A program made the translations under genes and the position numbers. Below the pieces are notes generated by a model. The model searched no databases and was not told where the DNA came from. It saw only the letters and a list, made by a program, of their open reading frames with translations. DNA of 9,964 bases, taken from the NCBI GenBank assembly GCA_013696835.1, contig JACCXV010000297.1:1-9964 (forward strand), read 5' to 3'. The DNA is from Gemmatimonadota bacterium. Its GTDB lineage: Bacteria > Gemmatimonadota > Gemmatimonadetes > JACCXV01. Below, in pieces: positions 1-7,109 of this stretch (positions are counted from its first letter, which is position 1; every line of letters begins with the position of its first letter).

Positions 1-1
1 T

Positions 2-544
2 GTTGCCGACGTGGTAGCGCTTCCGGTACAGGCCACTGGGCACGCGGTGCAGCTCACCCCAGCGCGCCGCGGCCGCCATCCATGTCGTGTCGGCCGAAAA
101 GTCGTCGACCTCGTTGGGCCGGATGCCCCCCGACTCCCGAAGTGCCTCGATGCGCGTCAGCCCGCGGAAGGCCACGGCCGAATGATGCGCGTACAGCAGA
201 GAGAGCTGACGAGCCGACGCACCGCCGGTGACCGACGGCTGCGAGATCCGAAAGCTCCTGAGGCCGAAGGCCTCGATGTCGCAGTAGACGACAGCGGCCT
301 CAGGCGCGCGCCGCGCATGCTCGAGAAGAGCTTCGACATACCCGGGATCGATCAGGTCGTCCTGGGCCTGGTAACACCAGAAGGGCGTCTGGACCTGCGA
401 CATCAGCCAGTTGGTGTTGCCGACCCATCCCAGCTGCTCCGGCTGAACGACGAGGCGAAAGCGGGAGTCCTCCAGAAACGGCCGGCACAGCTCCTCCGAT
501 CCCGGTTCCGCTCCGTCGAGCGAGATTACGACCTCGAGCTCATC
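2..544 (-). pseudogene. Glycosyltransferase family 2 domain, N-terminus missing, runs off the left edge
   Basis: The frame read leftwards from about 544 gives DELEVVISLDGAEPG, the second-strand region of a GT-A fold. It continues with WVGNTNWLM, then PFWCYQAQDDLIDPGYVEALL and AAVVYCDIEAFG. The QDD is the expected place of the nucleotide-sugar/metal binding acidic motif. This is the family 2 pattern: transfer of a sugar from a nucleotide sugar, usually in the cytoplasm or at the inner membrane face for surface polysaccharide or glycolipid synthesis. About 180 residues are visible and no stop is met before base 2. The first 30-40 residues of a normal family 2 domain, which hold the first strand and its nucleotide-contacting loop, are absent; coding for the neighbouring oxidoreductase stands there instead. 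No start codon or ribosome binding site of its own was found. The frame is continuous with the oxidoreductase start at 1705. The family assignment is fairly sure; the sugar and acceptor are unknown. Confidence 0.72.
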
Positions 545-1705
545 GTGAGCTTGCCCGTGTCCACGGTATGATACCGGCCGTGAGACCGGGGGCCGATCGC
601 ATGTCTCTCGTGCAGGCCGCTCGCCCAATCGTGAATGTCGGTCTCGCCCCACGCGAAGATCACGCCTCCCTTGACGACAGACTTCGACGACGTCAGGGGT
701 GAGGACGGCCACGGCGGGGATGATCTCGGCGAGACCATCCAGCGTGGCCTGACGCATCTCCATGGATGCGCCACCCTCGAGCACACGCGGCCAGTCGGGC
801 GGGGTCACGTCCGACGACAGACCTCTCAATCCCGCGGGATACCACGAGAGATACACGTCGCTGCCGTACGAGACGACGTCGCCGAATGGACCCAGGACGA
901 TGGTGGTCGAAGGCAGCTTCGAGGCGACGCTGGGTGCCCGAAGTCGCACGTAATACTTCAGGCGGTAAAGCCAGCGGCGATCGGGCTCGAGCCCGGCCGT
1001 GCGGTCGATCGCGAGGCGTCCTTCCCAGAGGGCGTTGACGACGTGATCGTACCGTTCGCGGCCGCGGCTGCCGCAGACGTCGAAATCGACTGCCGGCCGG
1101 TCGTCCCTCGTGTCCACGCCATGCACGCAGGATTGCAGGCGGCACGTGATCTTCGGATCATCCAGCAGGCGCGCGCACACGGCCGATGCCAGGGCCTCCG
1201 AGTCGATGGCGACCTCCGACGTGCTGAAGGCCGCCAGCACCGAGCGGCGACCGAAGAGCGACTCGCATTCCGTCTCCGAGACGCGGGATGGTTTCAGACG
1301 GTAATCGAGCCCGAAATACTCGCCCCGGAGGGCTCGGCTCTCTTCCAGTGCGATGGCATGCGCGGCCTCGAGATGCCTCTGGATTTCCTCGACCCCGAGG
1401 AGGCTCTCGACGTGAACGACGTAGTAGAATGGCGCCGCTACGGGAATCTCGTCGATGGCATCGCCGATCCAGCGTCGCATCAGCGACGAGAACCGCAGCG
1501 CGCCCCCGATCATCGTGCGCGCAGTGCAGAGAGTGGGGTCGTTCGCGTAGACGTACCCTAGGTGGATCTTGCCCTCGTTGCTCGTGGACGCCTGCGAGAG
1601 ACACCGATCGGTCTTTTCGAAGAGATCGACGGTGACGCCGGCGGCGGCGAGCTCCATCGCCACGCAGGCTCCCTGGAGGCCGCCTCCCAGAACCGCGACA
1701 CGCAT
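526..1705 (-). pseudogene. FAD-dependent oxidoreductase (DAO-like), frameshifted near 684 and truncated at its C-terminus
   Basis: Translation from ATG at 1703-1705 begins MRVAVLGGGLQGACVAMELA, a Rossmann dinucleotide-binding start (GGGLQG), followed by an acidic strand end (VDLFEK). STSNEGKIHLGYVYANDP is typical of DAO-type FAD oxidoreductases found near polysaccharide genes. The frame reads sensibly for about 340 residues to GLAEIIPAVAVLTPDVVE. It then turns to arginine-rich nonsense, while the neighbouring frame continues with VVKGGVIFAWGETDIHDWAS and ends GRYHTVDTGKLTM before a stop at 526-528. One base has therefore been gained or lost near 676-692. Relatives continue some tens of residues past the DTGK-TM motif, so the C-terminus is also cut. 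The start follows a GGAA eight bases after the DUF5996 stop, so the two are probably co-transcribed. The substrate is unknown. It may be a true pseudogene or the product of a sequence error. Confidence 0.75.
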
Positions 1706-1713
1706 CGTTCCAG

Positions 1714-2673
1714 TCAGCCGCCCATCGCCTTTGGCGCGAACACTGCCGGCCGCGGATCGCCGGAACGCTCCAGGGCCGCGCGATCCCACGCGCCCAGATC
1801 AGCCGCCGCCACGTACGTGCTCTGGAGGAATGCGAGCAGCGTCTCGTCGGGCGACGCCGATTTACGCACGAGATCGTAGGGCAGGACGAACTCGTGCAGG
1901 TCCCCGCTGTAGAACGCCCCCTCCGGCCTCACTGGCGCCGATGGAAAGCCCGCCGCCTCCGGGTAGGCATAGCTGTAGAAGAGCGGGAACGGATGCGGGC
2001 CGCCCCCCGGCCAGAAGCCACAACTGCTCACCTCGTGCGAGTAGGCCTCGCGGGCCACCCACTCGGGCAGGTTCGGAACGCCGCCGGGGTGAGATGGCGC
2101 CGTGCGCCCGGAGAACCTTGTGACCGCAAGGTCGAAGCTCCCCCAGAAGAAGTGGGTGGGGCTGGCCTTCCCGATGAAGGGCGCGCGGAATTCCTTGAAG
2201 ACCCGGTCCGCCTGTACCAGCACGCGCCAGAAGCGTTGCGCGTACTCCGCATCGTAGGCGGCGTGCTCTCGGTCATCCGCGAAGGGGATGGCGTTCTCCA
2301 CCTCGTTCGGCCGCCCGTGGATGGAAACGGGCAGCCCCAGCCCCTCCAACTCTGCCAGCACGGCCGCGTGGAACTCCGCCACCGTCTGCGGCTCGAGCGG
2401 GAGCTCCCGGACGGCCCCGTCGCTCGTCTCGATCAGGAGCCGATGGGCGATGAAGTCGAAGTCGATCTGCAAGGTACGGTCACCGTGGGGGACTGGAGAG
2501 GTGGTCAGCCCGCGAGTCGTCACGTAGAGCGGGACGTGCCACGAGTGGTTTAGCCAGGGCGTCCGCGCGAGCCGGATCTTGCCTACGATCTGCGTCCACA
2601 GGTGGAGCGTGGTGCAGGTATCCTGCCACTCCTCGAGCGGCAGGTCCGGCCATTGCTCAGGCATGTCAGCCAT
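1714..2673 (-). CDS. DUF5996 family protein
   Basis: A 319-residue protein matching from memory the DUF5996 family, whose function is unknown. Recognisable blocks are WPDLPLEEWQDTCTTLHLWT (residues 8-27), HVPLYVTTRGLTTSP (46-60), IDFDFIAHRL (70-79), RFWRVLVQADRVFKEFR (147-163), HFFWGSFDLAVTRFSGR (174-190) and EAYSHEVSSCGFWPG (209-223). The many conserved His, Trp and Asp residues hint at an enzyme or ligand-binding protein, but that is inference. There is no signal peptide or membrane segment, so it should be cytoplasmic. The start at 2673 is preferred over an in-frame ATG at 2715 because GGAG lies five bases before it and the family match begins at once. The length is full. It stops 8 bp before the oxidoreductase start, which suggests one transcript. 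The 278 bp upstream of it hold no promoter or terminator I would defend. Confidence 0.85.
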   Translation of the reverse strand: MADMPEQWPDLPLEEWQDTCTTLHLWTQIVGKIRLARTPWLNHSWHVPLYVTTRGLTTSPVPHGDRTLQIDFDFIAHRLLIETSDGAVRELPLEPQTVAEFHAAVLAELEGLGLPVSIHGRPNEVENAIPFADDREHAAYDAEYAQRFWRVLVQADRVFKEFRAPFIGKASPTHFFWGSFDLAVTRFSGRTAPSHPGGVPNLPEWVAREAYSHEVSSCGFWPGGGPHPFPLFYSYAYPEAAGFPSAPVRPEGAFYSGDLHEFVLPYDLVRKSASPDETLLAFLQSTYVAAADLGAWDRAALERSGDPRPAVFAPKAMGG

Positions 2674-2951
2674 GGGATCTCCAGCCTGGCGACGAGTCAG
2701 GGGACAGCTTCGCAAGTACCATGGTCGCTACATTGCAGTCCTTGGCAAGCCACATTCCCCAACAAGTACGCGGCCCGGGCCCTTCTGCATCCTCATCCCT
2801 CAACGTGGCACGCTCGCACTCACGCGCAGCCGATGGCTCACGTCACAGGCCACGGGCGAAACACGCCCCGAACGTCAAATCTCGCTTCGAAGCATCGACT
2901 CCGGGATCCCGCTGAATGCTGGCAGCCAGATCGTTCGTCCAGTCGAACTGT

Positions 2952-3830
2952 TCATCGCGGATTCCCGACGCTCGTCGACCGGATGGCGACAGCTTCCTCG
3001 ATTAGGAGCGACTGGCTCAACTTCGACCGGGCGGCAAGCGACGCCGGATCGAAGAGAGCCATGCGCTCCGCGAGGACCGCACTTGTGAGTTCCCCCACGA
3101 AGCTCTCGGCATGCGGGTTGAAGTGCACGAGGTCGCGGTAGAGCTCGTCGGTGTCGAGGGCGACGCTCGCCAGGGCCCTCCGCAGGCGGCGGTAGGAAGG
3201 CGTGGAGATCAGATGTGCGGGGTTGGGGAGGGTGAGACGATTGAGAGCACGCGAAAGGAAGAACGTCAGGGCTTGGGTCTCCGCCATGAGCCGGTCGTGG
3301 GACTCCGCATCGAGCGTCACCACCCGAAGCCCGCGCGATCGGGCAAAACTCGAAACCCGACGGGCCGCCGCGACGTGCTCCGGGAGCGGGCAGACGACGA
3401 GCGGCAGCCCGTGCAGCGAGCGGGCGGCCGAGTCAGGGCCGAAGAGCGGATGCGTCGGGACGGTTGCCGTCCCGGAAGGTAGGATCTCGCGCAGCCAGCG
3501 GACCGGAAGCGCCTTCACCGACGAGACCTCGACCACGACCGAGCTCGGGGCGAGGCGGGGAGCGAGAGCGGCGAGCGCCTCGGGCAGCCTGCCGATCGGG
3601 ACTGCGGTCACGATCCAGCGGCAGCGCGCGACATCCTCCAGACTGCCCCAGCCAGCGCCCGCGGAGCGGGCTGCGGCACGCCTGTCGAGGACGTCGTAGA
3701 CCACAACGGAGAAATCCTTGGCGAGGTGCCGGGCCAGGAAGGCACCGAAACGGCCGCACCCCAGGATTCCGACCCCGGAGCGTCTGGTGACACATCGCAC
3801 GGCGCGCCTGTCGCGAGTCTGCGCGCTCAT
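2952..3830 (-). CDS. tyrA: Prephenate (or arogenate) dehydrogenase
   Basis: A 292-residue TyrA-type dehydrogenase, which oxidatively decarboxylates prephenate to 4-hydroxyphenylpyruvate (or arogenate to tyrosine) with NAD(P) in the cytoplasm. The Rossmann motif GILGCGRFGAFLARHL is at about 21-36, with the strand-two aspartate in VVVYDV (D46) favouring NAD. VEVSSVK (100-106) and THPLFGPDSA (126-135) follow; the latter holds the family's active-site histidine (H127). SHDRLMAETQALTFFLSRAL (177-196) is the conserved start of the helical dimerisation domain. No chorismate mutase or ACT domain is attached, so no tyrosine-feedback domain is visible. Its ATG overlaps the aroF stop as ATGA, which implies translational coupling and shared regulation; no strong independent ribosome binding site is seen. 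The sequence cannot separate prephenate from arogenate specificity. Confidence 0.9.
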   Translation of the reverse strand: MSAQTRDRRAVRCVTRRSGVGILGCGRFGAFLARHLAKDFSVVVYDVLDRRAAARSAGAGWGSLEDVARCRWIVTAVPIGRLPEALAALAPRLAPSSVVVEVSSVKALPVRWLREILPSGTATVPTHPLFGPDSAARSLHGLPLVVCPLPEHVAAARRVSSFARSRGLRVVTLDAESHDRLMAETQALTFFLSRALNRLTLPNPAHLISTPSYRRLRRALASVALDTDELYRDLVHFNPHAESFVGELTSAVLAERMALFDPASLAARSKLSQSLLIEEAVAIRSTSVGNPR

Positions 3831-4885
3831 CGCAGCCAGGTGGCCGCATCAAGCCGGCTTCTGTCAGGGGCCAGCGTTCGACCCTCCACGACCGCGTGGG
3901 CCACGAGCCTGGGCACGAGAGCGGCCAGTTCGGAGAAATCCAGCGACTGGGCGCCGTCCGAAAGGGCCCGCGCGGGGTCTGGATGCACCTCGATCAGCAG
4001 TCCGTCGGCGCCGGCCGCCACAGCCGCACAAGCAGCTGCGCCGACGAGCGAGCGGCGGCCGGTGGCGTGGCTCGGGTCCACCACGACCGGCAGGTGGCTG
4101 AGCTCCTTCAGCGCAGGGACTGCCGTTACGTCCAGCGTGTTGCGCGTTGCGGTCTCGTAGGTCCGAATGCCGCGCTCACAGAGGATGACGTTCGGGTTGC
4201 CGGCAAGGGCAATGCGCTCGGCGGCCAGTAGGAGCTCCTCGAGCCGGGCCGCCAGACCGCGCTTCAGCAGCACGGGCCGAGAGGCACGCCCAACCGCTTC
4301 CAGGAGGGCGTAGTTCTGCATGTTCCTGGCGCCCACCTGCAGCAGGTCCGCGAACGCCTCCACGAGAGGCACCTGCTCCGGGGTAAGGACCTCCGTCACG
4401 ACCGCCAGGCCGTGTCGGTCCGCCGCACGCCTCAGAAACTCGAGCCCACGCTCCCCCAAACCGGCAAAGGAATAGGGGCTGGTGCGGGGCTTGAAGAGTC
4501 CACCCCGCAGGATCCTCCCACCCGCGGCAGCGACCGCTTCGGCGGCACGCTCGATCTGGTCACGCGACTCGACCGCGCAGGGACCGGCCATCAGCGCGAT
4601 CTCGCGGCCGCCCACCTCAACGCCCCCAACCGCCACGAGGCTGCCCTCCGGGTGCGCCTCGCGGGCAACGAGCTTATAGGGTCGGGAGACCTCGGTGAGC
4701 CGTTCGACGCTGCGAAAGCCCTCCAACGAGTGGATCTGGGGCCTCTCACCGGCCGCGCCGATCACACCGATCACCGTCCGTTGCAAGCCCCGACTCACGT
4801 GGGGCACCAGACCCAGGGCGCGGACGTGGGCACACGCGGCTTCGACGTCTGCCTCTGCGGCATCGGCTTTCATCACGACGATCAT
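3827..4885 (-). CDS. aroF: 3-deoxy-7-phosphoheptulonate (DAHP) synthase, type I-beta
   Basis: A 352-residue enzyme condensing phosphoenolpyruvate and erythrose 4-phosphate to DAHP, the entry step of the shikimate pathway. Residues 1 to about 75 form the ferredoxin-like domain of the T. maritima type, starting MIVVMKADA; in that family it mediates inhibition by tyrosine or phenylalanine. The TIM barrel follows: ALMAGPCAVES (97-107), GGLFKPRTSPYSF (128-140), LQVGARNMQNYALLE (182-196), PVLLKRGL (204-211), NVILCERGIRTYE (232-244) and VVVDPSHATGRRSL (266-279). The expected metal ligands are all present as C103, H273, E299 and D310. The start is supported by GGGAG six bases upstream; a second ATG at codon 5 is less likely. 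It is the first gene of an aroF-tyrA unit (ATGA overlap). A terminator hairpin lies only about 20 bases before its start, which suggests attenuation control. Confidence 0.94.
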   Translation of the reverse strand: MIVVMKADAAEADVEAACAHVRALGLVPHVSRGLQRTVIGVIGAAGERPQIHSLEGFRSVERLTEVSRPYKLVAREAHPEGSLVAVGGVEVGGREIALMAGPCAVESRDQIERAAEAVAAAGGRILRGGLFKPRTSPYSFAGLGERGLEFLRRAADRHGLAVVTEVLTPEQVPLVEAFADLLQVGARNMQNYALLEAVGRASRPVLLKRGLAARLEELLLAAERIALAGNPNVILCERGIRTYETATRNTLDVTAVPALKELSHLPVVVDPSHATGRRSLVGAAACAAVAAGADGLLIEVHPDPARALSDGAQSLDFSELAALVPRLVAHAVVEGRTLAPDRSRLDAATWLR

Positions 4886-4903
4886 CCGAGGCTCCCTTCG
4901 TAT

Positions 4904-4936
4904 AAAAACAAAAAGCTCCCCTCATCGAGGGGAGCT
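4904..4936 (-). terminator. Intrinsic terminator in the aroF leader, probable attenuator
   Basis: On the minus strand a perfect 10-bp stem, AGCTCCCCTC pairing with GAGGGGAGCT around a GAT loop, is followed at once by TTTTTGTTTTT. This is a textbook Rho-independent terminator. The aroF ribosome binding site begins about six bases after the U-tract, which leaves no room for a promoter between them. aroF-tyrA transcripts must therefore read through it. It could also simply end the decarboxylase transcript 160 bp upstream, but then aroF would have no promoter. On the plus strand the flanking runs are A-rich rather than T-rich, so it should act in the minus direction only. Confidence 0.88.
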
Positions 4937-4962
4937 GGGGCCATGCCTTTCGAACGCGTGGG

Positions 4963-5064
4963 CTACACCGAACCCCGAGACCTCGACGAGGATGGAAGCA
5001 TGCGGGCCGGGTATCGATATCCGCGGCCGAGGACCGGGATCCACAATTCCGATGGTGCCATCAT
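4963..5064 (-). promoter_or_regulatory. Candidate leader peptide (33 codons) upstream of the aroF terminator
   Basis: Between the decarboxylase stop (5099) and the terminator, a small minus-strand frame starts ATGATG at 5064 and stops at 4963. It includes SELWIPVLGRGYRYPARML, with one Trp and two near-adjacent Tyr codons (TAT at 5017-5019, TAC at 5011-5013). The stop lies 26 bases before the terminator's upstream arm, a spacing similar to classical amino acid attenuators. Its Tyr codons fit a tyrosine branch operon. Evidence against it: no clear ribosome binding site precedes the ATGs, aromatic codons are not strongly enriched, and the frame is also open further upstream, inside the decarboxylase gene. 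Treat it as a hypothesis. Confidence 0.3.
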
Positions 5065-5098
5065 TTCAAGCCAAGGTAGGATGTTTCGGATGGACCCG

Positions 5099-6463
5099 TC
5101 AAGTTCTCGAGACGCAGTCCGCACCCGCGATGCGCAGGATGGCCTCGATGCTCTGCTCCACGTCGGCGTCCGTCGTGGACCACGAGGAGACGCTGATTCG
5201 CATTGCCACCCGGCCCTGCCACTCCGTTCCCCCGCACCAGCACGTCCCATCTTCCTGCACCCGGGCGATCACCCGCTGCGTCGTCTCCGGCTCGCCGAAC
5301 GATACGAGCACCTGGTTCAGGACGACCTCGTTGAGGATCTCGTACCCGGCGTCGGCCAACCGCTCCGCGAAGCGGCGTGCGTGGCGGCAGCAGCGTTCCA
5401 CGAGATCGGCCACTCCTGCGCGTCCGAGCTGCCGGAGTGCCGCCCAGACGTCCACGCCACGAGCGCGGCGGGAGAGCTCGGGAGTGTAGTCCGAAGGGTT
5501 TCGGTATTCCGTCTCCGTGGGGAGATACTCGGCCGTCACCGCCATGGCGGCTCGCAAAATGTCGGGCTCGCGCACGAAGGCGAGACCGCAGTCGTAGGGG
5601 ACGTTGAGCCACTTGTGGGCATCGGTCGCCCAGGAATCCGCCTGGCCTACCCCCTCGACAAGGCGCGCGCGTGAGGGCGCCGCTGCCGCCCAGAGCCCGA
5701 ACGCCCCGTCCACGTGAACCCAGACGCCCACCGCCTGCGCCACCTCACAGATCTCGCCGACGGGGTCCACGGCTCCGGTGTTCACGTTGCCGGCCTGGGC
5801 GCAGACGATCGCGGGACCGGAGAGGCGCGGGATTGCATTCGGCCGCATGCGACCCTGACCGTCCACGGGGACGCGCACGACCCGTCGTCGCCCGAGACCC
5901 AGCAGCCCCAGAGACTTGATCACGCTCGGGTGCACCTCGTCCCCCACCACCACGGTCACGGGCGGAGCACCGAAGAGCCCGTCCGCTTCGGAGTCCCACC
6001 CCACACGTGCGAGTACGGCGTGCCGGGCCGCGGCAAGGGCGGTGAAGTTGGCTGAGGTCGCTCCGGTCACGAACGCGCCGCCGCACGTGGGCGGGAGCGC
6101 CAGGATCTCCAGCAGCCACCGCAGCGCCACCTGCTCGATCTGTGCGGTGGCGGGTGTCACGCGGTACATCCCGGTGTTCTGGTCCCACGCCGACGCGAGC
6201 CAGTTCGCCGCCAGCGCAATGGGCAGAGCGCCCCCGATGACGAAGCCGAAGAAGCGCGGCCCCGCCATCGCGATCGAGGCGGGCGATCCGACCTCGTCCA
6301 ACAGCGCCAGAACCGCCTCCGGGTCTGTCGGGCCATCCGGCAGCGGCTCTTCGAATCGACTCAACCCGGCCAGCGCCTGCGGGTCCGGTGCCACGCGGCG
6401 GCTGCCGAGGCCCTCGGCGTACGCGATGGCGCGGGCAGCCGCGAAATGGAGGAGGTCTTTCAC
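5099..6463 (-). CDS. PLP-dependent group II (aromatic-L-amino-acid type) decarboxylase
   Basis: A 454-residue fold-type I PLP enzyme of the group II decarboxylase family (DOPA/tyrosine/tryptophan, glutamate and related decarboxylases). Landmarks are GFVIGGALPIALAANWLASAWD (73-94), GAFVTGATSANFTALAAARH (129-148), DEVHPSVIKS (175-184) with the cofactor-stacking H178, WVHVDGAFG (248-256) with D252 for the pyridine nitrogen, and TDAHKWLNVPYDCG (280-293) with the Schiff-base lysine K284. Length is normal and there is no membrane or signal segment. The start is GTG at 6461-6463. No in-frame ATG fits, the family normally begins with (M/V)KDLL, and no purine-rich ribosome binding site precedes it, so initiation looks weak. 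It lies upstream of aroF-tyrA on the same strand, which suggests an aromatic amino acid substrate (for example tyrosine to tyramine). That is inference; the sequence cannot fix the substrate. Confidence 0.87.
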   Translation of the reverse strand: MKDLLHFAAARAIAYAEGLGSRRVAPDPQALAGLSRFEEPLPDGPTDPEAVLALLDEVGSPASIAMAGPRFFGFVIGGALPIALAANWLASAWDQNTGMYRVTPATAQIEQVALRWLLEILALPPTCGGAFVTGATSANFTALAAARHAVLARVGWDSEADGLFGAPPVTVVVGDEVHPSVIKSLGLLGLGRRRVVRVPVDGQGRMRPNAIPRLSGPAIVCAQAGNVNTGAVDPVGEICEVAQAVGVWVHVDGAFGLWAAAAPSRARLVEGVGQADSWATDAHKWLNVPYDCGLAFVREPDILRAAMAVTAEYLPTETEYRNPSDYTPELSRRARGVDVWAALRQLGRAGVADLVERCCRHARRFAERLADAGYEILNEVVLNQVLVSFGEPETTQRVIARVQEDGTCWCGGTEWQGRVAMRISVSSWSTTDADVEQSIEAILRIAGADCVSRT

Positions 6464-6605
6464 GGGAGGATAGATGCCGAGACGGTCCCGGAAGAGCTAC
6501 AGCGGCGGGCCAGACGAACTCCGGCGGCCTGACGCTCCCGGTTACCGAAGCAGAGGCTGCTGTACCTACTGCTGAAATCGAAGGAGCGAGGCCGGCTGCC
6601 TTACT

Positions 6606-7109
6606 TCAATCACGCGTCAGGAGGGGTGCCACACGACTCAGAAAGACGGTCACCAGGAGGAGTAGGAGAGCTGCATATTTGCCGTCATACCAGCAGAAGT
6701 CCTCAAACGGAGTCTCAGGGATGGCGAACGCCCACGTGCTGAACGCGAACACCGCTATGGCCATCTCAGCTCTGGGAAGACGGAACGGCTGCTTTTCCTG
6801 CTTGGCTGTGTTGGCGTGTATGAGTACCAAGAGCAAAGGAGTCAGTAGGAGTGCGAATGCACCGAAAAGCCACCAACGAGGTGTGAAGCTCACCGTTTCG
6901 CACACTTTAGCCTCGGTAGACCTCACGATCGGCGGCACTGCAGCGACTGCTACGACATAGAGGGTGATCGCCTCGCTCGGAATGTAGCGTACGATCTTCT
7001 GAAGTGGAGACTCATCTGAGGGTGCCTCTTCAGCAGCGTCTTGCACATCGCCGTCATTCCTCTTGCGTGATCGCGACAAAGCAGCCTGCGACATCGCTAC
7101 GAAGCTCAT
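6606..7109 (-). CDS. Unrecognised four-helix membrane protein
   Basis: A 167-residue protein whose family I do not recognise. Residues 1-36 are polar (an SRSRKR basic patch, then an acidic stretch EEAPSDES) and should lie in the cytoplasm. KIVRYIPSEAITLYVVAVAAV (38-58) leads into the first of four hydrophobic helices at about 46-62, 80-98, 115-131 and 143-161. The connectors are short, and the C-terminus SRVAPLLTRD is basic. The Y-I-P-[AS]-E motif before the first helix recalls other small uncharacterised bacterial membrane proteins, but no function follows from it. The start at 7109 is chosen over ATG at 7148 because GGAGAG sits just before it. Base composition is lower in GC (rows counted at 52-55%) than neighbouring genes, which suggests recent acquisition. 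A promoter about 315 bp upstream reads towards it. Confidence 0.65.
   Translation of the reverse strand: MSFVAMSQAALSRSRKRNDGDVQDAAEEAPSDESPLQKIVRYIPSEAITLYVVAVAAVPPIVRSTEAKVCETVSFTPRWWLFGAFALLLTPLLLVLIHANTAKQEKQPFRLPRAEMAIAVFAFSTWAFAIPETPFEDFCWYDGKYAALLLLLVTVFLSRVAPLLTRD

Noticed and set aside
635..1561. Plus-strand open frame of 308 codons
   Set aside because: Antisense to the FAD oxidoreductase. Its residues are the mirror of a Rossmann protein and no motif was recognised.
2836..2860. GC-rich hairpin (GGGCG/CGCCC) between tyrA and DUF5996 as a terminator
   Set aside because: The stem is five base pairs with no U-tract. A short GC stem occurs by chance at this composition.
2579..3141. Overlapping plus-strand frames across the gap between tyrA and the DUF5996 gene
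   Set aside because: Low-complexity Arg/Ser/Pro composition, no ribosome binding site, and both ends fall inside well-supported minus-strand genes.
4937..5098. T-box or known riboswitch in the aroF leader
   Set aside because: No T-box antiterminator consensus or other recognised aptamer core was found in the minus-strand leader.
4412..5674. Long plus-strand open frame of 420 codons across aroF, its leader and the decarboxylase
   Set aside because: It lies antisense to two genes with full catalytic motifs, has no domain-like sequence, and arises because stops are rare in GC-rich DNA.
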